From the NCBI RefSeq assembly GCF_000367345.1, contig NZ_BARE01000006.1, positions 162,930 to 226,929 of the forward strand: a stretch of 64,000 nt of DNA, read 5' to 3'. Positions 8,772 through 18,218 of this stretch are shown one piece after another. Under the pieces are notes generated by a model that saw only the letters and a program-made list of their open reading frames with translations, was not told the origin of the DNA and searched no databases. Every line of letters begins with the position of its first letter. Positions within the stretch are counted from its first letter, which is position 1. The DNA is from Sphingobium xenophagum NBRC 107872. Its GTDB lineage: Bacteria; Pseudomonadota; Alphaproteobacteria; Sphingomonadales; Sphingomonadaceae. Position numbers and translations under genes: made by a program.

Positions 8772-8806
8772 ATAGGCGGGCGGGCGCGCTGGCGCGACCC
8801 GTAAAG

Positions 8807-10087
8807 CTACGAGGTGGACGAAAGGTCGGGGCCGGGCGAGGCCGGGCGCACCGGGGCGGCGTGGATCACGCGCTGGGGGTAAGGGATGATGATGCCATTA
8901 TCCTTGAACAGGTGCCACAGCCGGTTGAGGACGTCCGACTTCACATTGCTGACGCCGCCTTCCGGGTCGCTGATCCACACCAGAATCTCATGATCGACGC
9001 GACTGTCGCCAAAGCCGATCAGCCAGACATTGGGTTCGGGTTCGCGCAGCACCCGCCGGCAATCGAGCGCGGCCTGCCGCATCAGGCTTTGCGCCAGCGC
9101 AAGATCGCAATCATAGCTGATTCCCACGGGAATGCGGACGCGCACGTTCCGGTTGGAATAGGACCAGTTCTCAACCTCCTGCGTCATCAGATTTTCGTTG
9201 GGGATCAGATGTTCCTTGCCGTCGCGGGTGATGACGCTGACGGCACGGACGCCGATCTTGTTCACCCAGCCGAAACTGTCGCCGACAACGATGACGTCGC
9301 CCGGCTTGATCGAGCGATCCATCAACAGGATGATCCCCGCGATCAGGTTGCCGAACGTCTTTTGCAGGCCAAAGCCCACGGCCAGGCCCAGCGCGCCGGA
9401 AAAGACGGCAAAGGCCGTGAGGTCTATGCCCAGCAGGTCGACGCCGATGAAGAAGGCGGCGACAATGACCGCGATCGCGGCAAGCTTTTGCGCCAGCAGC
9501 TTCTGGGTCGGGTCGAAGCCCTGCGTATGGTCGATCGATCGCCCGATCAACCGGTTGGCGAGGCGGACGAGCGCGAAGAGCGCGACGCAGGTCGCGGCGA
9601 TGGAAAGCAGGCCAAGCAGGGTGATGCGCCGCTTGCCAAGGCTGATGCCGACCGTGTCGAGCATCGCGCCGACCGGGGCAAGGCCGCCACTGGTGCCCGA
9701 TACGATGCTGAGGAACAGCAGGAGCGCCAGCGGCAATACCGCCCAGCGGGGAATGGCCAGGGTCCGCAGCGCATAGACGGCGAGCAGCGCGACCGAGAGG
9801 CCAAGGCCGATGCCCAGGACCAGGTGGCCGACCGAATCATGGGGCCAGAAGGCGGCGGCGATGCCGATCATGAAAGCGGAAATGGCATAGCGCAGCATCG
9901 CCCGGAGCCGCAGGGCGAAGGCTGGTCCCATGACCTGCGCGCGCGGCTGGAGGCGGGGGCCGATGAAGCGGGCGCACCCGGCGGCGGCCAGGTGGAGCAG
10001 CAGCGCGAACGCCAGTGCGATCAGCGGATGGATGATGCCGCTGTCGTCGGGGACACGGGCCAACAGCCAGTCTATGCCCGATAGCAT
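8807..10087 (-). CDS. Mechanosensitive ion channel family protein (MscS-like)
   Basis: Started at the ATG at 10087, just 4 nt after the metC stop, rather than at 10126 inside metC; the product is 426 residues. It has six or so hydrophobic segments. The MscS pore helix and beta domain are clear: FGLQKTFGNLIAGIILLMDR, IKPGDVIVVGDSFGWVNKIG, RDGKEHLIPNENLMTQEVEN and WSYSNRNVRVRIPVGISYD. The family releases solutes on hypo-osmotic shock. The extended N-terminal membrane region is longer than in small MscS. It is probably the last gene of an sseA-metC-mscS transcription unit. Confidence 0.9.
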   Translation of the reverse strand: MLSGIDWLLARVPDDSGIIHPLIALAFALLLHLAAAGCARFIGPRLQPRAQVMGPAFALRLRAMLRYAISAFMIGIAAAFWPHDSVGHLVLGIGLGLSVALLAVYALRTLAIPRWAVLPLALLLFLSIVSGTSGGLAPVGAMLDTVGISLGKRRITLLGLLSIAATCVALFALVRLANRLIGRSIDHTQGFDPTQKLLAQKLAAIAVIVAAFFIGVDLLGIDLTAFAVFSGALGLAVGFGLQKTFGNLIAGIILLMDRSIKPGDVIVVGDSFGWVNKIGVRAVSVITRDGKEHLIPNENLMTQEVENWSYSNRNVRVRIPVGISYDCDLALAQSLMRQAALDCRRVLREPEPNVWLIGFGDSRVDHEILVWISDPEGGVSNVKSDVLNRLWHLFKDNGIIIPYPQRVIHAAPVRPASPGPDLSSTS

Positions 10088-10091
10088 CGCC

Positions 10092-11324
10092 CTACGCCCC
10101 GTCGCGGACGGCGCGGAAACGGGCAAGGCCGGCGGCGAGATCGGCGATCAGGTCGGCTGGATCTTCCAGTCCGATATGAAGGCGGATGGCCGGTCCCTGC
10201 GCCTGCCAGACGGTCGCGCTGCGGTAGCGGGCGGGATCGATCGGCAGGGCCAGGCTTTCAAAGCCGCCCCAGCTATAGCCGATCCCGAAATGGGCCAGGC
10301 CGTCGATCAGGGCGGCGCGGGCCGCATCGTCGCCGCCGTTCAGGATGAAGCTGAACAGGCCGGTCGATCCGCTGAAATCGCGCTGCCACAGGGCATGGCC
10401 GGGGCAGTCGGGCGAAGCGGGGTGAAGGACGCGGGCGACCTCCGGCTGATCGTTCAGCCACCGGGCAACGGCAAGCGCGCTGTCCTGATGCTGTTTGAGG
10501 CGTACGCCGAGCGTCCGCAGCCCGCGCGACGCGAGCCAGGCGTCGTCGGGGCTGACCATCTGTCCCAACAGATAGGCGGTCTGCCGGACTTTGGCGAACC
10601 ATTGGTCGTTGGCGGTGATGCTGCCCATCATGACGTCGCTGTGGCCGACAATATATTTGGTGCAGGCCAGGATCGAGATGTCGACGCCATGGGACAGTGC
10701 GGGGAAATAGAGCGGCGTCGCCCAGGTATTGTCGGCCAGGGTGGTGACGCCATGCTGGCGCGCGAGCGCGGTGATGGCGGGCACGTCCTGCACCTCGAAG
10801 GTCAGGCTGCCGGGGCTTTCCAGGAAGAGGGCGCGGACCCTCTCATCGGCTAAGGCGACACTAAGCTGAACATGATCGAGCGGATCGTAAAATATCGTTT
10901 CGATACCGTAACCATCAAGCATTTGGGTGCAGAAGTTGCGGGTCGGGTCATAGGCGCTGTCGACCATCAACAGCCGGTCGCCGGGCTTGAGCACTGCCAT
11001 CAGCGCGCAGGCGATCGCCGCGACGCCCGACGGAAACAGCATCGTGCCCGCCGCGCCCGGTTCCATTTCGGTGAGCGCGTCGGCGAGGCTCCAGGCCGTC
11101 GGCGTCCCCTTGCGCCCGTAGAACAGCCGCTCATGCGTGCTGCTGCCTGCCGCGCGGCGCAGATGGGCGACATCATCATAAAGGATGGTCGACGCGCGCC
11201 AGACCGGCGGGCTGACGATCGCGCCGGGCTGGCCGGGCATGCCGGTCCATTCGGGCTTTCGCCCCGCCTGCGCCAGCTTGGTCAGCGGCTTGCGCGCGTC
11301 CTTGTCCGATCCCCCCTTGCTCAT
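10092..11324 (-). CDS. metC: Cystathionine beta-lyase
   Basis: A 410-residue Cys/Met-metabolism PLP enzyme. Motifs: THERLFYGRKGTPT (phosphate-binding Tyr-x-Arg segment of the partner subunit), PSGVAAIACALMAVLKPGD, ADNTWATPLYFPAL and SILACTKYIVGHSDVMMG with PLP Lys223. The YGRKGTPT form and the overall length suit MetC-type cystathionine beta-lyase, which makes homocysteine for methionine synthesis. Cystathionine gamma-synthase or gamma-lyase cannot be fully excluded. Its ATG overlaps the sseA stop (ATGA at 11321-11324), linking two sulfur-metabolism genes in one operon. Confidence 0.88.
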   Translation of the reverse strand: MSKGGSDKDARKPLTKLAQAGRKPEWTGMPGQPGAIVSPPVWRASTILYDDVAHLRRAAGSSTHERLFYGRKGTPTAWSLADALTEMEPGAAGTMLFPSGVAAIACALMAVLKPGDRLLMVDSAYDPTRNFCTQMLDGYGIETIFYDPLDHVQLSVALADERVRALFLESPGSLTFEVQDVPAITALARQHGVTTLADNTWATPLYFPALSHGVDISILACTKYIVGHSDVMMGSITANDQWFAKVRQTAYLLGQMVSPDDAWLASRGLRTLGVRLKQHQDSALAVARWLNDQPEVARVLHPASPDCPGHALWQRDFSGSTGLFSFILNGGDDAARAALIDGLAHFGIGYSWGGFESLALPIDPARYRSATVWQAQGPAIRLHIGLEDPADLIADLAAGLARFRAVRDGA

Positions 11325-12166
11325 GCCGGGCCGGTCGCCTTGGGCGTGGCGGGATCATAGCCCCATTCGGACCAGCTGCCGTCATAAAGGGTGACGTCGC
11401 GATTCCCCAGCATTTCGAGGCCCGCCAGCAGGATCGCCGCGGTCACGCCGCTGCCGCAGGTGGTGATGACCGGGCGGTCCAGGTCGATTCCCGCGTCCTG
11501 CAGCAACTGGCGCAGATCGTCCCCCGTCTTCATGCTGTTGTCGGGATTGAATAACGCGGCGGAGGGCAGGTTGCGCGATCCGGGGATATGGCCAGATGCC
11601 ATGCCGGGGCGCGGTTCGGCCTCTTCCCCCGTGAAGCGACCCGCGCCGCGCGCGTCCAGCACTTGCGCGCCATGGCTTGCCAGATTGGCGATCAGGTCGG
11701 CCTTGGTGCGGACCTGACCGGGGGCGCGGTGGGCGATGGCGTTGCCGGTTGCGGGGGTGGCGGGGCCGCTCTGTGTCGCGCGGCCCTCCGCCACCCATTT
11801 GGGCAGGCCGCCGTCCAGAATCGCGGCCGATGCGCCCAGCCCATAGAGCCGCACCATCCACCAGCCGCGCGCCGCGCTGTGGGTGGGGCTATTGTCATAG
11901 ACGATGACGCGGCTGTCGGCGTTGATGCCCAGCGCCTGCGCGCGCTGCGTCATCAGCGTGTCTGGCGGCAGCATGCCGGGGGTCGGATCGTCGGGGTCGT
12001 TGAGGGTCGGCAGGTCCATGAAGGCCGCGCCGGGGATATGCGCGGCCTCGAACTCGGCGCGCGGGTCGCGCGGCGTGCCGGGCAGGAACAGGCTGGCGTC
12101 GAGGATGCAAAGGTCCGGCTTGCCCAGTTCTGCGGCCAGCCAGTCGGTCGAAACGAGAATGTCCAT
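11321..12166 (-). CDS. sseA: 3-mercaptopyruvate sulfurtransferase
   Basis: A 281-residue two-domain rhodanese. The N-terminal inactive domain includes FEAAHIPGAAFMDLP and YDNSPTHSAARGWWM. The C-terminal domain carries the active loop ITTCGSGVTAAI with Cys237. The loop CGSGVTA is the mercaptopyruvate-sulfurtransferase form, as opposed to CRKGVT of thiosulfate sulfurtransferases. It transfers sulfur from 3-mercaptopyruvate to thiols or cyanide. It is first in a tightly packed operon with metC. Confidence 0.92.
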   Translation of the reverse strand: MDILVSTDWLAAELGKPDLCILDASLFLPGTPRDPRAEFEAAHIPGAAFMDLPTLNDPDDPTPGMLPPDTLMTQRAQALGINADSRVIVYDNSPTHSAARGWWMVRLYGLGASAAILDGGLPKWVAEGRATQSGPATPATGNAIAHRAPGQVRTKADLIANLASHGAQVLDARGAGRFTGEEAEPRPGMASGHIPGSRNLPSAALFNPDNSMKTGDDLRQLLQDAGIDLDRPVITTCGSGVTAAILLAGLEMLGNRDVTLYDGSWSEWGYDPATPKATGPA

Positions 12167-12240
12167 GCAATGCCCTTTGGCCTGATTTCGTGGCGCTACA
12201 AGCTATTAGTAGGGCGCGCAGGCTGGGCTGGAAAGGGGGA

Positions 12241-13491
12241 TCAGGACGGGACCAGTTCCCCTGCGGCGCGGGTGGCGGGGCGGCGATATTGCCGTGGTCC
12301 CTGATCGAGGCGGAACGGGGCAAGCCGGTCGGCGGGCGGCTCCTGCTCCTGACCCAATATGAAGGCGCGGGCGGTGCGGCCATGTCCTTGCGGCTCGCCC
12401 CCATCCGGTCCCCAGTGATAGCTGGCGTCGAAGGCGGCAAGCGGGATCAGCAGGCTGCGCTGGCCCATCGTCACCGGCACGATCTCGTCGGGCATCAGCC
12501 GCAACTCGCCGGTCAGCCGCCGGGTTTCGCCAGGCATGATCGCCATGGCGGAATGGAGCGGCAGCCCGCTTTGCTGGGCGAAGAAGGACTGGAGCAGCGC
12601 CTGTTGCTGCGCCCCTGCATTGCCGATGATGCCGCGCACCAGCACGTCCTGCGCGGGTGTGTCGCCCCGATTGTGAAGCAATAGCGTATAGCCCACGGTC
12701 ATGCCGACCAGCGAATAGCGCGCGAGGCTGAGATCCAGCGCCATGTCCAGCCATGGGCGATCGGGTGCGTCGGGTGTCGCGGCGGCGGGTGTAGGTTCGG
12801 GTGCGGGTTCGGGCGTCGGCGCGGGCTTTGGCGCAGGCGCGGCTTTGGGCGGGGCGGGAGCCGGAACAGGCGCGGGCGGCGCGATGTCCACCTCTGCCGC
12901 ATCCGGTGCAGTCGGGCGACGGCGGCGCAGCAGGATGAAGGCGGCGAGCGCCAGCAGCAAGAGCGCACCGCCGATGATCCACGGCCAGGGCGTGGTGTTC
13001 GCGTTCGCGGGGGGCGGCGGTGCTTCTTCTGGCGCACTGGCGGCAGGCGTCGGGGCAGGCTGCGGCGCGGGCGTAGATTCCGGCGCTGGGTCTTGGGTCT
13101 GTTCCGGCCCTGGAGTGGCGGTGGGCCTGCTTTCAGCTTCAGGCGCTGCGCGTTCCGCTGCCGCTGCCGCACGGGGCGCCGCCTGTTCCGGGGTAGCGCG
13201 CGACGGGCGGGCAGGCGGTGGCGCGGTCCGTTGAGCGGGAACTTGTGGCGCGGGCTGGGCGGGCGCAGGCGTCGGCGTGATCGTCGGCGCTATGACCGGC
13301 GGCGGGGCCGATGTTGTCGCGGGCGCGCGGAACACGTCGAGTTCCGGTCCCTGCCGGTTGGGATTGGCCGGTTGCGGCGCGCTGGTGGGGGGCAGGGTAA
13401 AGACCGGCGGTGCGTCCTCCGCCTGTTGGGCATGAACAGGCAGCGCAAGCAGCAACGGCGTGGCGAACAGGAACGAACGATGATACCCCAT
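12241..13491 (-). CDS. Proline-rich signal-peptide/TM protein, unknown function
   Basis: A 416-residue protein when started at 13491, which gives a signal peptide (MGYHRSFLFATPLLLALPVHA, cleaved after AQA). Order: about 125 residues rich in Pro/Ala/Thr/Glu, one transmembrane helix (WPWIIGGALLLLALAAFILL) followed by RRRRR, a second Pro/Ala linker with PAP and PEP repeats, then a C-terminal domain of about 150 residues beginning WLDMALDLSLARYSLVG. That domain has the strand pattern of an Ig-like domain (YTLLLHNRGDTPAQDVLVRG), resembling bacterial surface Ig-like domains. The arginine cluster after the helix puts the C-terminal domain in the cytoplasm by the positive-inside rule. I do not recognise a named family. 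Confidence 0.75.
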   Translation of the reverse strand: MGYHRSFLFATPLLLALPVHAQQAEDAPPVFTLPPTSAPQPANPNRQGPELDVFRAPATTSAPPPVIAPTITPTPAPAQPAPQVPAQRTAPPPARPSRATPEQAAPRAAAAAERAAPEAESRPTATPGPEQTQDPAPESTPAPQPAPTPAASAPEEAPPPPANANTTPWPWIIGGALLLLALAAFILLRRRRPTAPDAAEVDIAPPAPVPAPAPPKAAPAPKPAPTPEPAPEPTPAAATPDAPDRPWLDMALDLSLARYSLVGMTVGYTLLLHNRGDTPAQDVLVRGIIGNAGAQQQALLQSFFAQQSGLPLHSAMAIMPGETRRLTGELRLMPDEIVPVTMGQRSLLIPLAAFDASYHWGPDGGEPQGHGRTARAFILGQEQEPPADRLAPFRLDQGPRQYRRPATRAAGELVPS

Positions 13492-13580
13492 GGGCCGAGC
13501 CAAGGCACAAGCGCGGCTGAACCGCAAGTGAACAATGAGAAGCCGATGACACCAGCCGTGCAATCGCGTAGGGCAGCGCC

Positions 13581-14042
13581 ATGACCGACCCTGCCTTGAC
13601 CCCGCTCCATCTGGGCCAGACCAGCGCCCTGCCCGCCCGCCCGGAAGAGGCGGTGCTGGATTATGTCCCCAATCCGCGCCCCGGCCGCAATTATCTGGTC
13701 CGCTTTGCCGCGCCGGAATTCACATCGCTCTGCCCGGTGACGGGCCAGCCCGATTTCGCGCATCTGGTGATCGATTATGCGCCCGGCGACACGATCGTCG
13801 AATCCAAATCGCTCAAGCTGTTTCTGGGCTCATTCCGCAATCATGCCGCCTTTCACGAGGATTGTACGGTGGGCATCGGCGAACGGCTGTTTACGGAGAT
13901 GAAGCCGGTCTGGCTGCGTATCGGCGGATATTGGTATCCGCGCGGGGGCATCCCCATTGATGTTTTCTGGCAATCGGGCGCGCCGCCGCAGGATTTATGG
14001 CTGCCCGCGCAGGATGTGCCCGGCTATCGCGGGCGGGGATGA
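13581..14042 (+). CDS. queF: NADPH-dependent preQ0 reductase QueF
   Basis: A 153-residue short-type QueF, the T-fold enzyme that reduces 7-cyano-7-deazaguanine to preQ1 for queuosine in tRNA. The catalytic Cys51 and Asp58 are in [16 protein letters not shown]. The QueF signature [15 protein letters not shown] and the substrate-binding Glu region FHEDCTVGI are intact. It is divergent from the proline-rich protein; the 89-bp gap shows no preQ1 riboswitch that I can recognise. Confidence 0.95.
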   Translation: MTDPALTPLHLGQTSALPARPEEAVLDYVPNPRPGRNYLVRFAAPEFTSLCPVTGQPDFAHLVIDYAPGDTIVESKSLKLFLGSFRNHAAFHEDCTVGIGERLFTEMKPVWLRIGGYWYPRGGIPIDVFWQSGAPPQDLWLPAQDVPGYRGRG

Positions 14043-14054
14043 AGAACCAGATCT

Positions 14055-14118
14055 GTTCGGGCTGAACCTGTCGAAGCTTCGTCGCTCTGCGGCCCTTGGC
14101 CAGGCTCAGGGCGAACGG
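14055..14118. repeat. Dispersed palindromic repeat, family B (degenerate copy)
   Basis: Left arm 14055-14076 (gttcgggctgaacctgtcga) and right arm 14094-14118 (caggctcagggcgaac) are imperfect inverted complements. The same arms, better preserved, occur at 37792-37864 and 62661-62739. It lies just after queF in a 250-bp gap that otherwise shows nothing. Confidence 0.75.
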
Positions 14119-14294
14119 AGGGCGGCGGCATACGCCTCCCACTGTTTGACGAACGCACAACAATGTTCGACCAGCGACATCGCGACGCTATGTCATCGCG
14201 TGACCGATGCAGCGAAACGGGCTATCCCGCGTTTCATCACGGTGCCGGTCCGATCGGACCCAAGCCTGTCTGACGTGTCGGAGTCTGAAATCCT

Positions 14295-16958
14295 ATGTCG
14301 CTTGCCAAAATCCTGCCGCTGCTGATCGCGGCCGCACCCATCGCCCTTGCCACGCCCGCGCTGGCGCAATCTGGTTCTTCGGCCGGTACCGCCGCCGGTC
14401 CCGCTGCCGGAATCACCACCCAATTGCCGCGTGGCGCTGCGCCGACCCATTATGCCATTGAAGTGACGCCCGATGCGGCGAACCTCTCCTTCACCGGCAA
14501 GGTGATGATCGACGTCACAGTCAGCAAGGCGATGCCCACCCTGGTGCTGAACGCCGCTGACCTCAGCATTGGCGACGTCATGCTGACCCCGGCAAAGGGC
14601 AAGGCGATGAAGGGCAGCGCCAAGGTGGATGCCGAGGCGCAGACCGTGACGCTGGATTTCGGCAAGCCGCTGGCGCCGGGCCAATATAAGCTGGCGATCA
14701 CCTATGCCGGTGTCATCAACACGCAGGCGAACGGGCTGTTCGCGCTCGACTATACCAATAATGAAGGCCAGGCGAAACGCGCGCTGTTCACCCAGTTCGA
14801 GGCGCCCGATGCGCGCCGCTTCGTGCCGAGCTGGGACGAGCCAAGCTACAAGGCGACGTTCGATCTGAGCGCGATCATTCCGACCGGCGAACTGGCGGTC
14901 GGCAATATGCCGGTGAAAACCACCAAGGATCTGGGCGGCGGCAAGACCCAGGTGACGTTCGGCACCAGCCCAAAAATGTCCTCCTACCTGCTCTTCTTCG
15001 GCCTTGGCGAACTGGAGCGGGCGACCAAGATGTCGGGCGCGACCGAAGTGGGCGTGATCACGGGCAAGGGCAATAGCGGCAAGGCGACGCTGGCACTGGA
15101 CGCGTCGGTCAACATCCTGCCCTATTTCAACGATTATTTCGGCGTGCCCTATCCGCTGCCCAAGCTCGACAATGTTGCCGGGCCGGGCCAGAGCCAGTTT
15201 TTCAGCGCGATGGAAAATTGGGGCGCCATCTTCACCTTCGAACGTGCGCTGCTGGTCGATCCGCGCTTCACATCCGAAGCGACCAAGCGGCGCATCTACG
15301 AAACCGTCGCGCATGAAATGGCGCATCAATGGTTCGGCGATCTGGTCACCATGGCCTGGTGGGACGATCTCTGGCTGAACGAGGGTTTCGCCAGCTGGAT
15401 GGCGACCAAGGTGACCGACAAGCTGCAACCCGACTGGGAAATGCTGCTGACCCGCGTGGACGGGCGCGAGGCGGCGATGAGCCTCGATTCGCTCGCGACC
15501 ACCCATCCGGTCGTGCAGAAAATCACCACGGTCGATCAGGTCAATCAGGCGTTCGACGCCATCACCTACCAGAAGGGTGAGGCGGTCATCACTATGCTGG
15601 AGGGCTTTGCCGGCGAGGATGTGTGGAAGAATGGCATCCGCAGCTATATGAAGGCGCACGCCTATGGCAACACCGTGACCGATGACCTGTGGAAGGCAGT
15701 CGAAGGTGCGGGCGCCAAGGGGCTGGTCGCGATCGCCCATGATTTCACCAGCCAGCCGGGCATCCCGCTGGTGACGGTCGAAAGCGCGCAATGCCAGGGC
15801 GGGCAGACGGTGCTGAGCCTGAGCCAGGGCGAATATAGCCGCGACGCCAAGGGCAAGGCGCCGCTGAAATGGAATGTGCCGGTGATGGCGCAGACGATCG
15901 GCGGCGCGCCGCAGCGGTTGATCCTGCAGGGCAAGGGACAGATGACGCTGCCCGGTTGCGGCGCCTATGTCGTCAATGCGGGGCAGACGGGCTATTATCG
16001 CTCGCTCTATCCCGCCGCCAATGTGCAGGCGCTGGCCAAGGATTTCACCAAGCTGGCCTCGATCGACCAGACCGGATTGCTGGCGGATAATTTCCAGCTG
16101 GGGCTGGCCGGTTATCAGCCGATCGGGCTGGCGCTGGACCTGATCGACGCGGTGCCGATGACCGCCAGCCCCGCCGTGCTGGCGGAGGTGCCGGGCTATC
16201 TCGACAGTGCCTATGCCATGCTGGAAAGCGACAAGGCGGCGCAGGGCCAGGTCGCGGCCTATACGTCGGCCAAGTTGACCCCGGCGCTCACGGCCATCGG
16301 CTATGATGCGAAGGCGGGCGAAGGCGCGCAGGTGCCGGTGCTGCGATCGGCGCTGGTCTCCACGCTGGGCGATATGGGTGACAAGGCGGTGGTCGCCGAA
16401 GCCAACCGTCGCTTTGCCGCGCTGGCGAGCGATCCCGCCGCGCTCGACGGACCGCTGCGCAATGTGTGGCTGGCGATCATCGCGAAGAATGCGGACCAGG
16501 CAACCTGGGACAAGCTGCGCGCAATGGCCAAGGGTGCCAAGACCGATCTGGAAAAGAGCAGCCTGTTCGCGCTTTTGGGCGCGGCCAAGGATGAGAAGCT
16601 GGGTCAGCAGGCGCTCGATCTGGCGCTGACCGACGAGCCGGGCAAGACGACCAGCGCGGCGATCATCGCGCAGGTCGGCGCTGAACATCCGATGCTGGCG
16701 GTCGATTATGTGCTGGCGCACCGGGCGCAATATGAGGCGCTGATCGACGTGTCGGCGCGCAGCCAAGCGCTAGCGCGGCTGGGTGGCGGATCGGCGGACC
16801 CGGCGATGGCGACCAAACTGGACGCCTATGCGACCCAATATCTGACGCCCGAATCGCGCAAGGTGGTGGATCGGTCCATCGCCGCGATCAAGACGCGGAT
16901 CGAAACGCGCAATCGGCTGAAGGCGCCGCTGGCGGCCTGGTTTGCGGGCCAAAAGTAA
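14295..16958 (+). CDS. Secreted M1 family metallopeptidase (aminopeptidase N-like)
   Basis: An 887-residue zinc aminopeptidase. Residues 1-24 form a Sec signal peptide ending ATPALAQ, so it works in the periplasm or outside. The exopeptidase motif is FSAMENWGAI (the usual GAMEN with Gly replaced by Ser) and the zinc site is HEMAHQW (His340, Glu341, His344) with Glu363 in WLNEGFASW. The N-terminal beta domain precedes residue 230, and the C-terminal half is the helical ERAP1-like domain. Length suits the family (about 850-900). It removes N-terminal residues from peptides, probably for nutrient recovery. Confidence 0.93.
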   Translation: MSLAKILPLLIAAAPIALATPALAQSGSSAGTAAGPAAGITTQLPRGAAPTHYAIEVTPDAANLSFTGKVMIDVTVSKAMPTLVLNAADLSIGDVMLTPAKGKAMKGSAKVDAEAQTVTLDFGKPLAPGQYKLAITYAGVINTQANGLFALDYTNNEGQAKRALFTQFEAPDARRFVPSWDEPSYKATFDLSAIIPTGELAVGNMPVKTTKDLGGGKTQVTFGTSPKMSSYLLFFGLGELERATKMSGATEVGVITGKGNSGKATLALDASVNILPYFNDYFGVPYPLPKLDNVAGPGQSQFFSAMENWGAIFTFERALLVDPRFTSEATKRRIYETVAHEMAHQWFGDLVTMAWWDDLWLNEGFASWMATKVTDKLQPDWEMLLTRVDGREAAMSLDSLATTHPVVQKITTVDQVNQAFDAITYQKGEAVITMLEGFAGEDVWKNGIRSYMKAHAYGNTVTDDLWKAVEGAGAKGLVAIAHDFTSQPGIPLVTVESAQCQGGQTVLSLSQGEYSRDAKGKAPLKWNVPVMAQTIGGAPQRLILQGKGQMTLPGCGAYVVNAGQTGYYRSLYPAANVQALAKDFTKLASIDQTGLLADNFQLGLAGYQPIGLALDLIDAVPMTASPAVLAEVPGYLDSAYAMLESDKAAQGQVAAYTSAKLTPALTAIGYDAKAGEGAQVPVLRSALVSTLGDMGDKAVVAEANRRFAALASDPAALDGPLRNVWLAIIAKNADQATWDKLRAMAKGAKTDLEKSSLFALLGAAKDEKLGQQALDLALTDEPGKTTSAAIIAQVGAEHPMLAVDYVLAHRAQYEALIDVSARSQALARLGGGSADPAMATKLDAYATQYLTPESRKVVDRSIAAIKTRIETRNRLKAPLAAWFAGQK

Positions 16959-16970
16959 AAGTTGATCGCT

Positions 16971-17044
16971 CCCCTCCCGCTTGCGGGAGGGGGCGGGGGA
17001 GGGCGTGTACAGTCCCTCCCCTAACCCCTCCCTGAAGGGAGGGG
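16971..17044. repeat. Palindromic repeat, family A, between convergent genes
   Basis: Two hairpins: 16971-16980 pairs perfectly with 16983-16992 (ccccctcccgc-type arms, 10 bp), and 17025-17033 pairs with 17036-17044 (cccctccct/agggagggg). They fill the gap between the convergent peptidase and phytase genes and could terminate both. The CCCTCCC/GGGAGGG arms relate them to the repeats at 32973-33098 and around 51.1 and 51.5 kb. Confidence 0.75.
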
Positions 17045-17046
17045 CA

Positions 17047-18132
17047 TTACAGCCCCAGCGCCTTCACGATATCGTCCCACGCCACCAGTTTGAAATTCTG
17101 CGCCGCCGCCGCGTTGTGGCCGTCCTGCGCCACGAACAGCCCGCCGGGGAATTGCGGGCCGAAATCGCCCAGCATCAGTTCGATGCCGTCGGTTTCTTCC
17201 GATCCGCCAATCGCGCCATCGACCACGCGGAAACGGCCGACATAGGCGTCGTCGGACAGGCGATAGGCGACATAGGCATTGTCGCCCTGGCTGGAAACGA
17301 GGACATAGCCGTCCTTCTGACCCATGGGCGCGATGGCGACGCCTTCGGCATCCATGACCAGATTCTTGCCATCCGCCGCCGCGATCAGCACGGGCGTGGC
17401 CCGGCCGGTCGCGCGCGCATCGAAACGCCACAGGCCGACATCTTCCTCCGCGACATAAAGGCGTGCCGTGCGGTCATCGACGGCGCAGCCTTCCGATTGC
17501 GTACCCAGTTTGAGCGTGCGGACGATGCGACCCATGGGCGCTGCGCCGGACATGTCGAGCGCGACCTGATTGATCGTCCCGTCCTTCAGCACGATGAAGG
17601 CGTAAAGCCCGTCAGCGTCGGACCCCATGCAGATGCCATAGGCTTCGCCAGCGCCGCCATCGACCTTGCCCAACGCGGTCAGCTTGGCGGTGGCCGGATC
17701 GAGCCGGAAGAGTGCGATCTTGGCATTGGCAACAGCGCTGCGGTCGCTGGCGGCGACCAGAATGCCGCGCTCGCCGTTGATCGTCACCCCATCCTTCAGA
17801 TCGACATTATTGACCCGGCCCGCGTCCAGAAAGTCGCGCACCTTGCCGTCCAGACCATAGACGTAAAGACCCGCCTTCTTGTCCGTGCCCACGATCAGGC
17901 TGGCGGCAGGATCAGCGGCATTGCGCCAGATCGCGGGATCGTCCGCCGCGTCCGCATTGGTCGTGCCGACCGGCGCAGTCTCGCCGCGTGCAGTCACGGA
18001 GACGGCGGGCGTGGCATTGGCGATGCGAACCGACACCGGGACTTCGGTTTCGACAGTTGCACAAGCCGATAGTGTAATAAAAGTGAAATAGGGAATCATC
18101 GAAATGTAATATTTGTTTCGCGATATAGTCAC
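17047..18132 (-). CDS. Beta-propeller phytase (3-phytase), lipoprotein
   Basis: A 361-residue beta-propeller phytase. I use the GTG at 18132, with AGGAGG (18138-18143) 5 nt upstream. The N-terminus has a short hydrophobic segment ending in a lipobox (FITLSAC), so it is probably anchored as a lipoprotein. Propeller signatures include DDPAIWRN, LIVGTDKKAGLYVYGLDG, RVNNVDLKDG, AEEDVGLWRFD and ETDGIELM. These provide the acidic calcium- and phosphate-binding residues typical of the fold. It hydrolyses phytate to release phosphate. It is divergent from a TonB-dependent receptor, the standard arrangement for phytate use in sphingomonads. Confidence 0.9.
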   Translation of the reverse strand: MTISRNKYYISMIPYFTFITLSACATVETEVPVSVRIANATPAVSVTARGETAPVGTTNADAADDPAIWRNAADPAASLIVGTDKKAGLYVYGLDGKVRDFLDAGRVNNVDLKDGVTINGERGILVAASDRSAVANAKIALFRLDPATAKLTALGKVDGGAGEAYGICMGSDADGLYAFIVLKDGTINQVALDMSGAAPMGRIVRTLKLGTQSEGCAVDDRTARLYVAEEDVGLWRFDARATGRATPVLIAAADGKNLVMDAEGVAIAPMGQKDGYVLVSSQGDNAYVAYRLSDDAYVGRFRVVDGAIGGSEETDGIELMLGDFGPQFPGGLFVAQDGHNAAAAQNFKLVAWDDIVKALGL

Positions 18133-18218
18133 CAACGCCTCCTAGCGGCCCATGCAGACGGGCTAGATACAAGAGATAGTTCGATCGTCAATGTATCTGT
18201 ACAATACAGGGGGATTAT

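Noticed and set aside
12167..12240. SAM riboswitch before sseA-metC
   Set aside because: No SAM-II or other SAM consensus core was recognisable in this 74-bp gap.
13492..13580. preQ1 riboswitch before queF
   Set aside because: The 89-bp gap has no H-type pseudoknot pattern and no A-rich tail that I could align to preQ1-I or II.
14193..16766. 857-codon open frame on the minus strand opposite the M1 aminopeptidase
   Set aside because: It mirrors the codon positions of a gene with intact catalytic motifs, has Arg/His/Gln-rich low-complexity content and no recognisable domain. Such mirror frames are expected at this GC content.
18133..18218. Pho box in the phytase/TonB receptor gap
   Set aside because: The best alignment (cgtcaat-gtat-ctgtaca) matches only about half of the CTGTCAT-N4-CTGTCAT positions, too weak to call.
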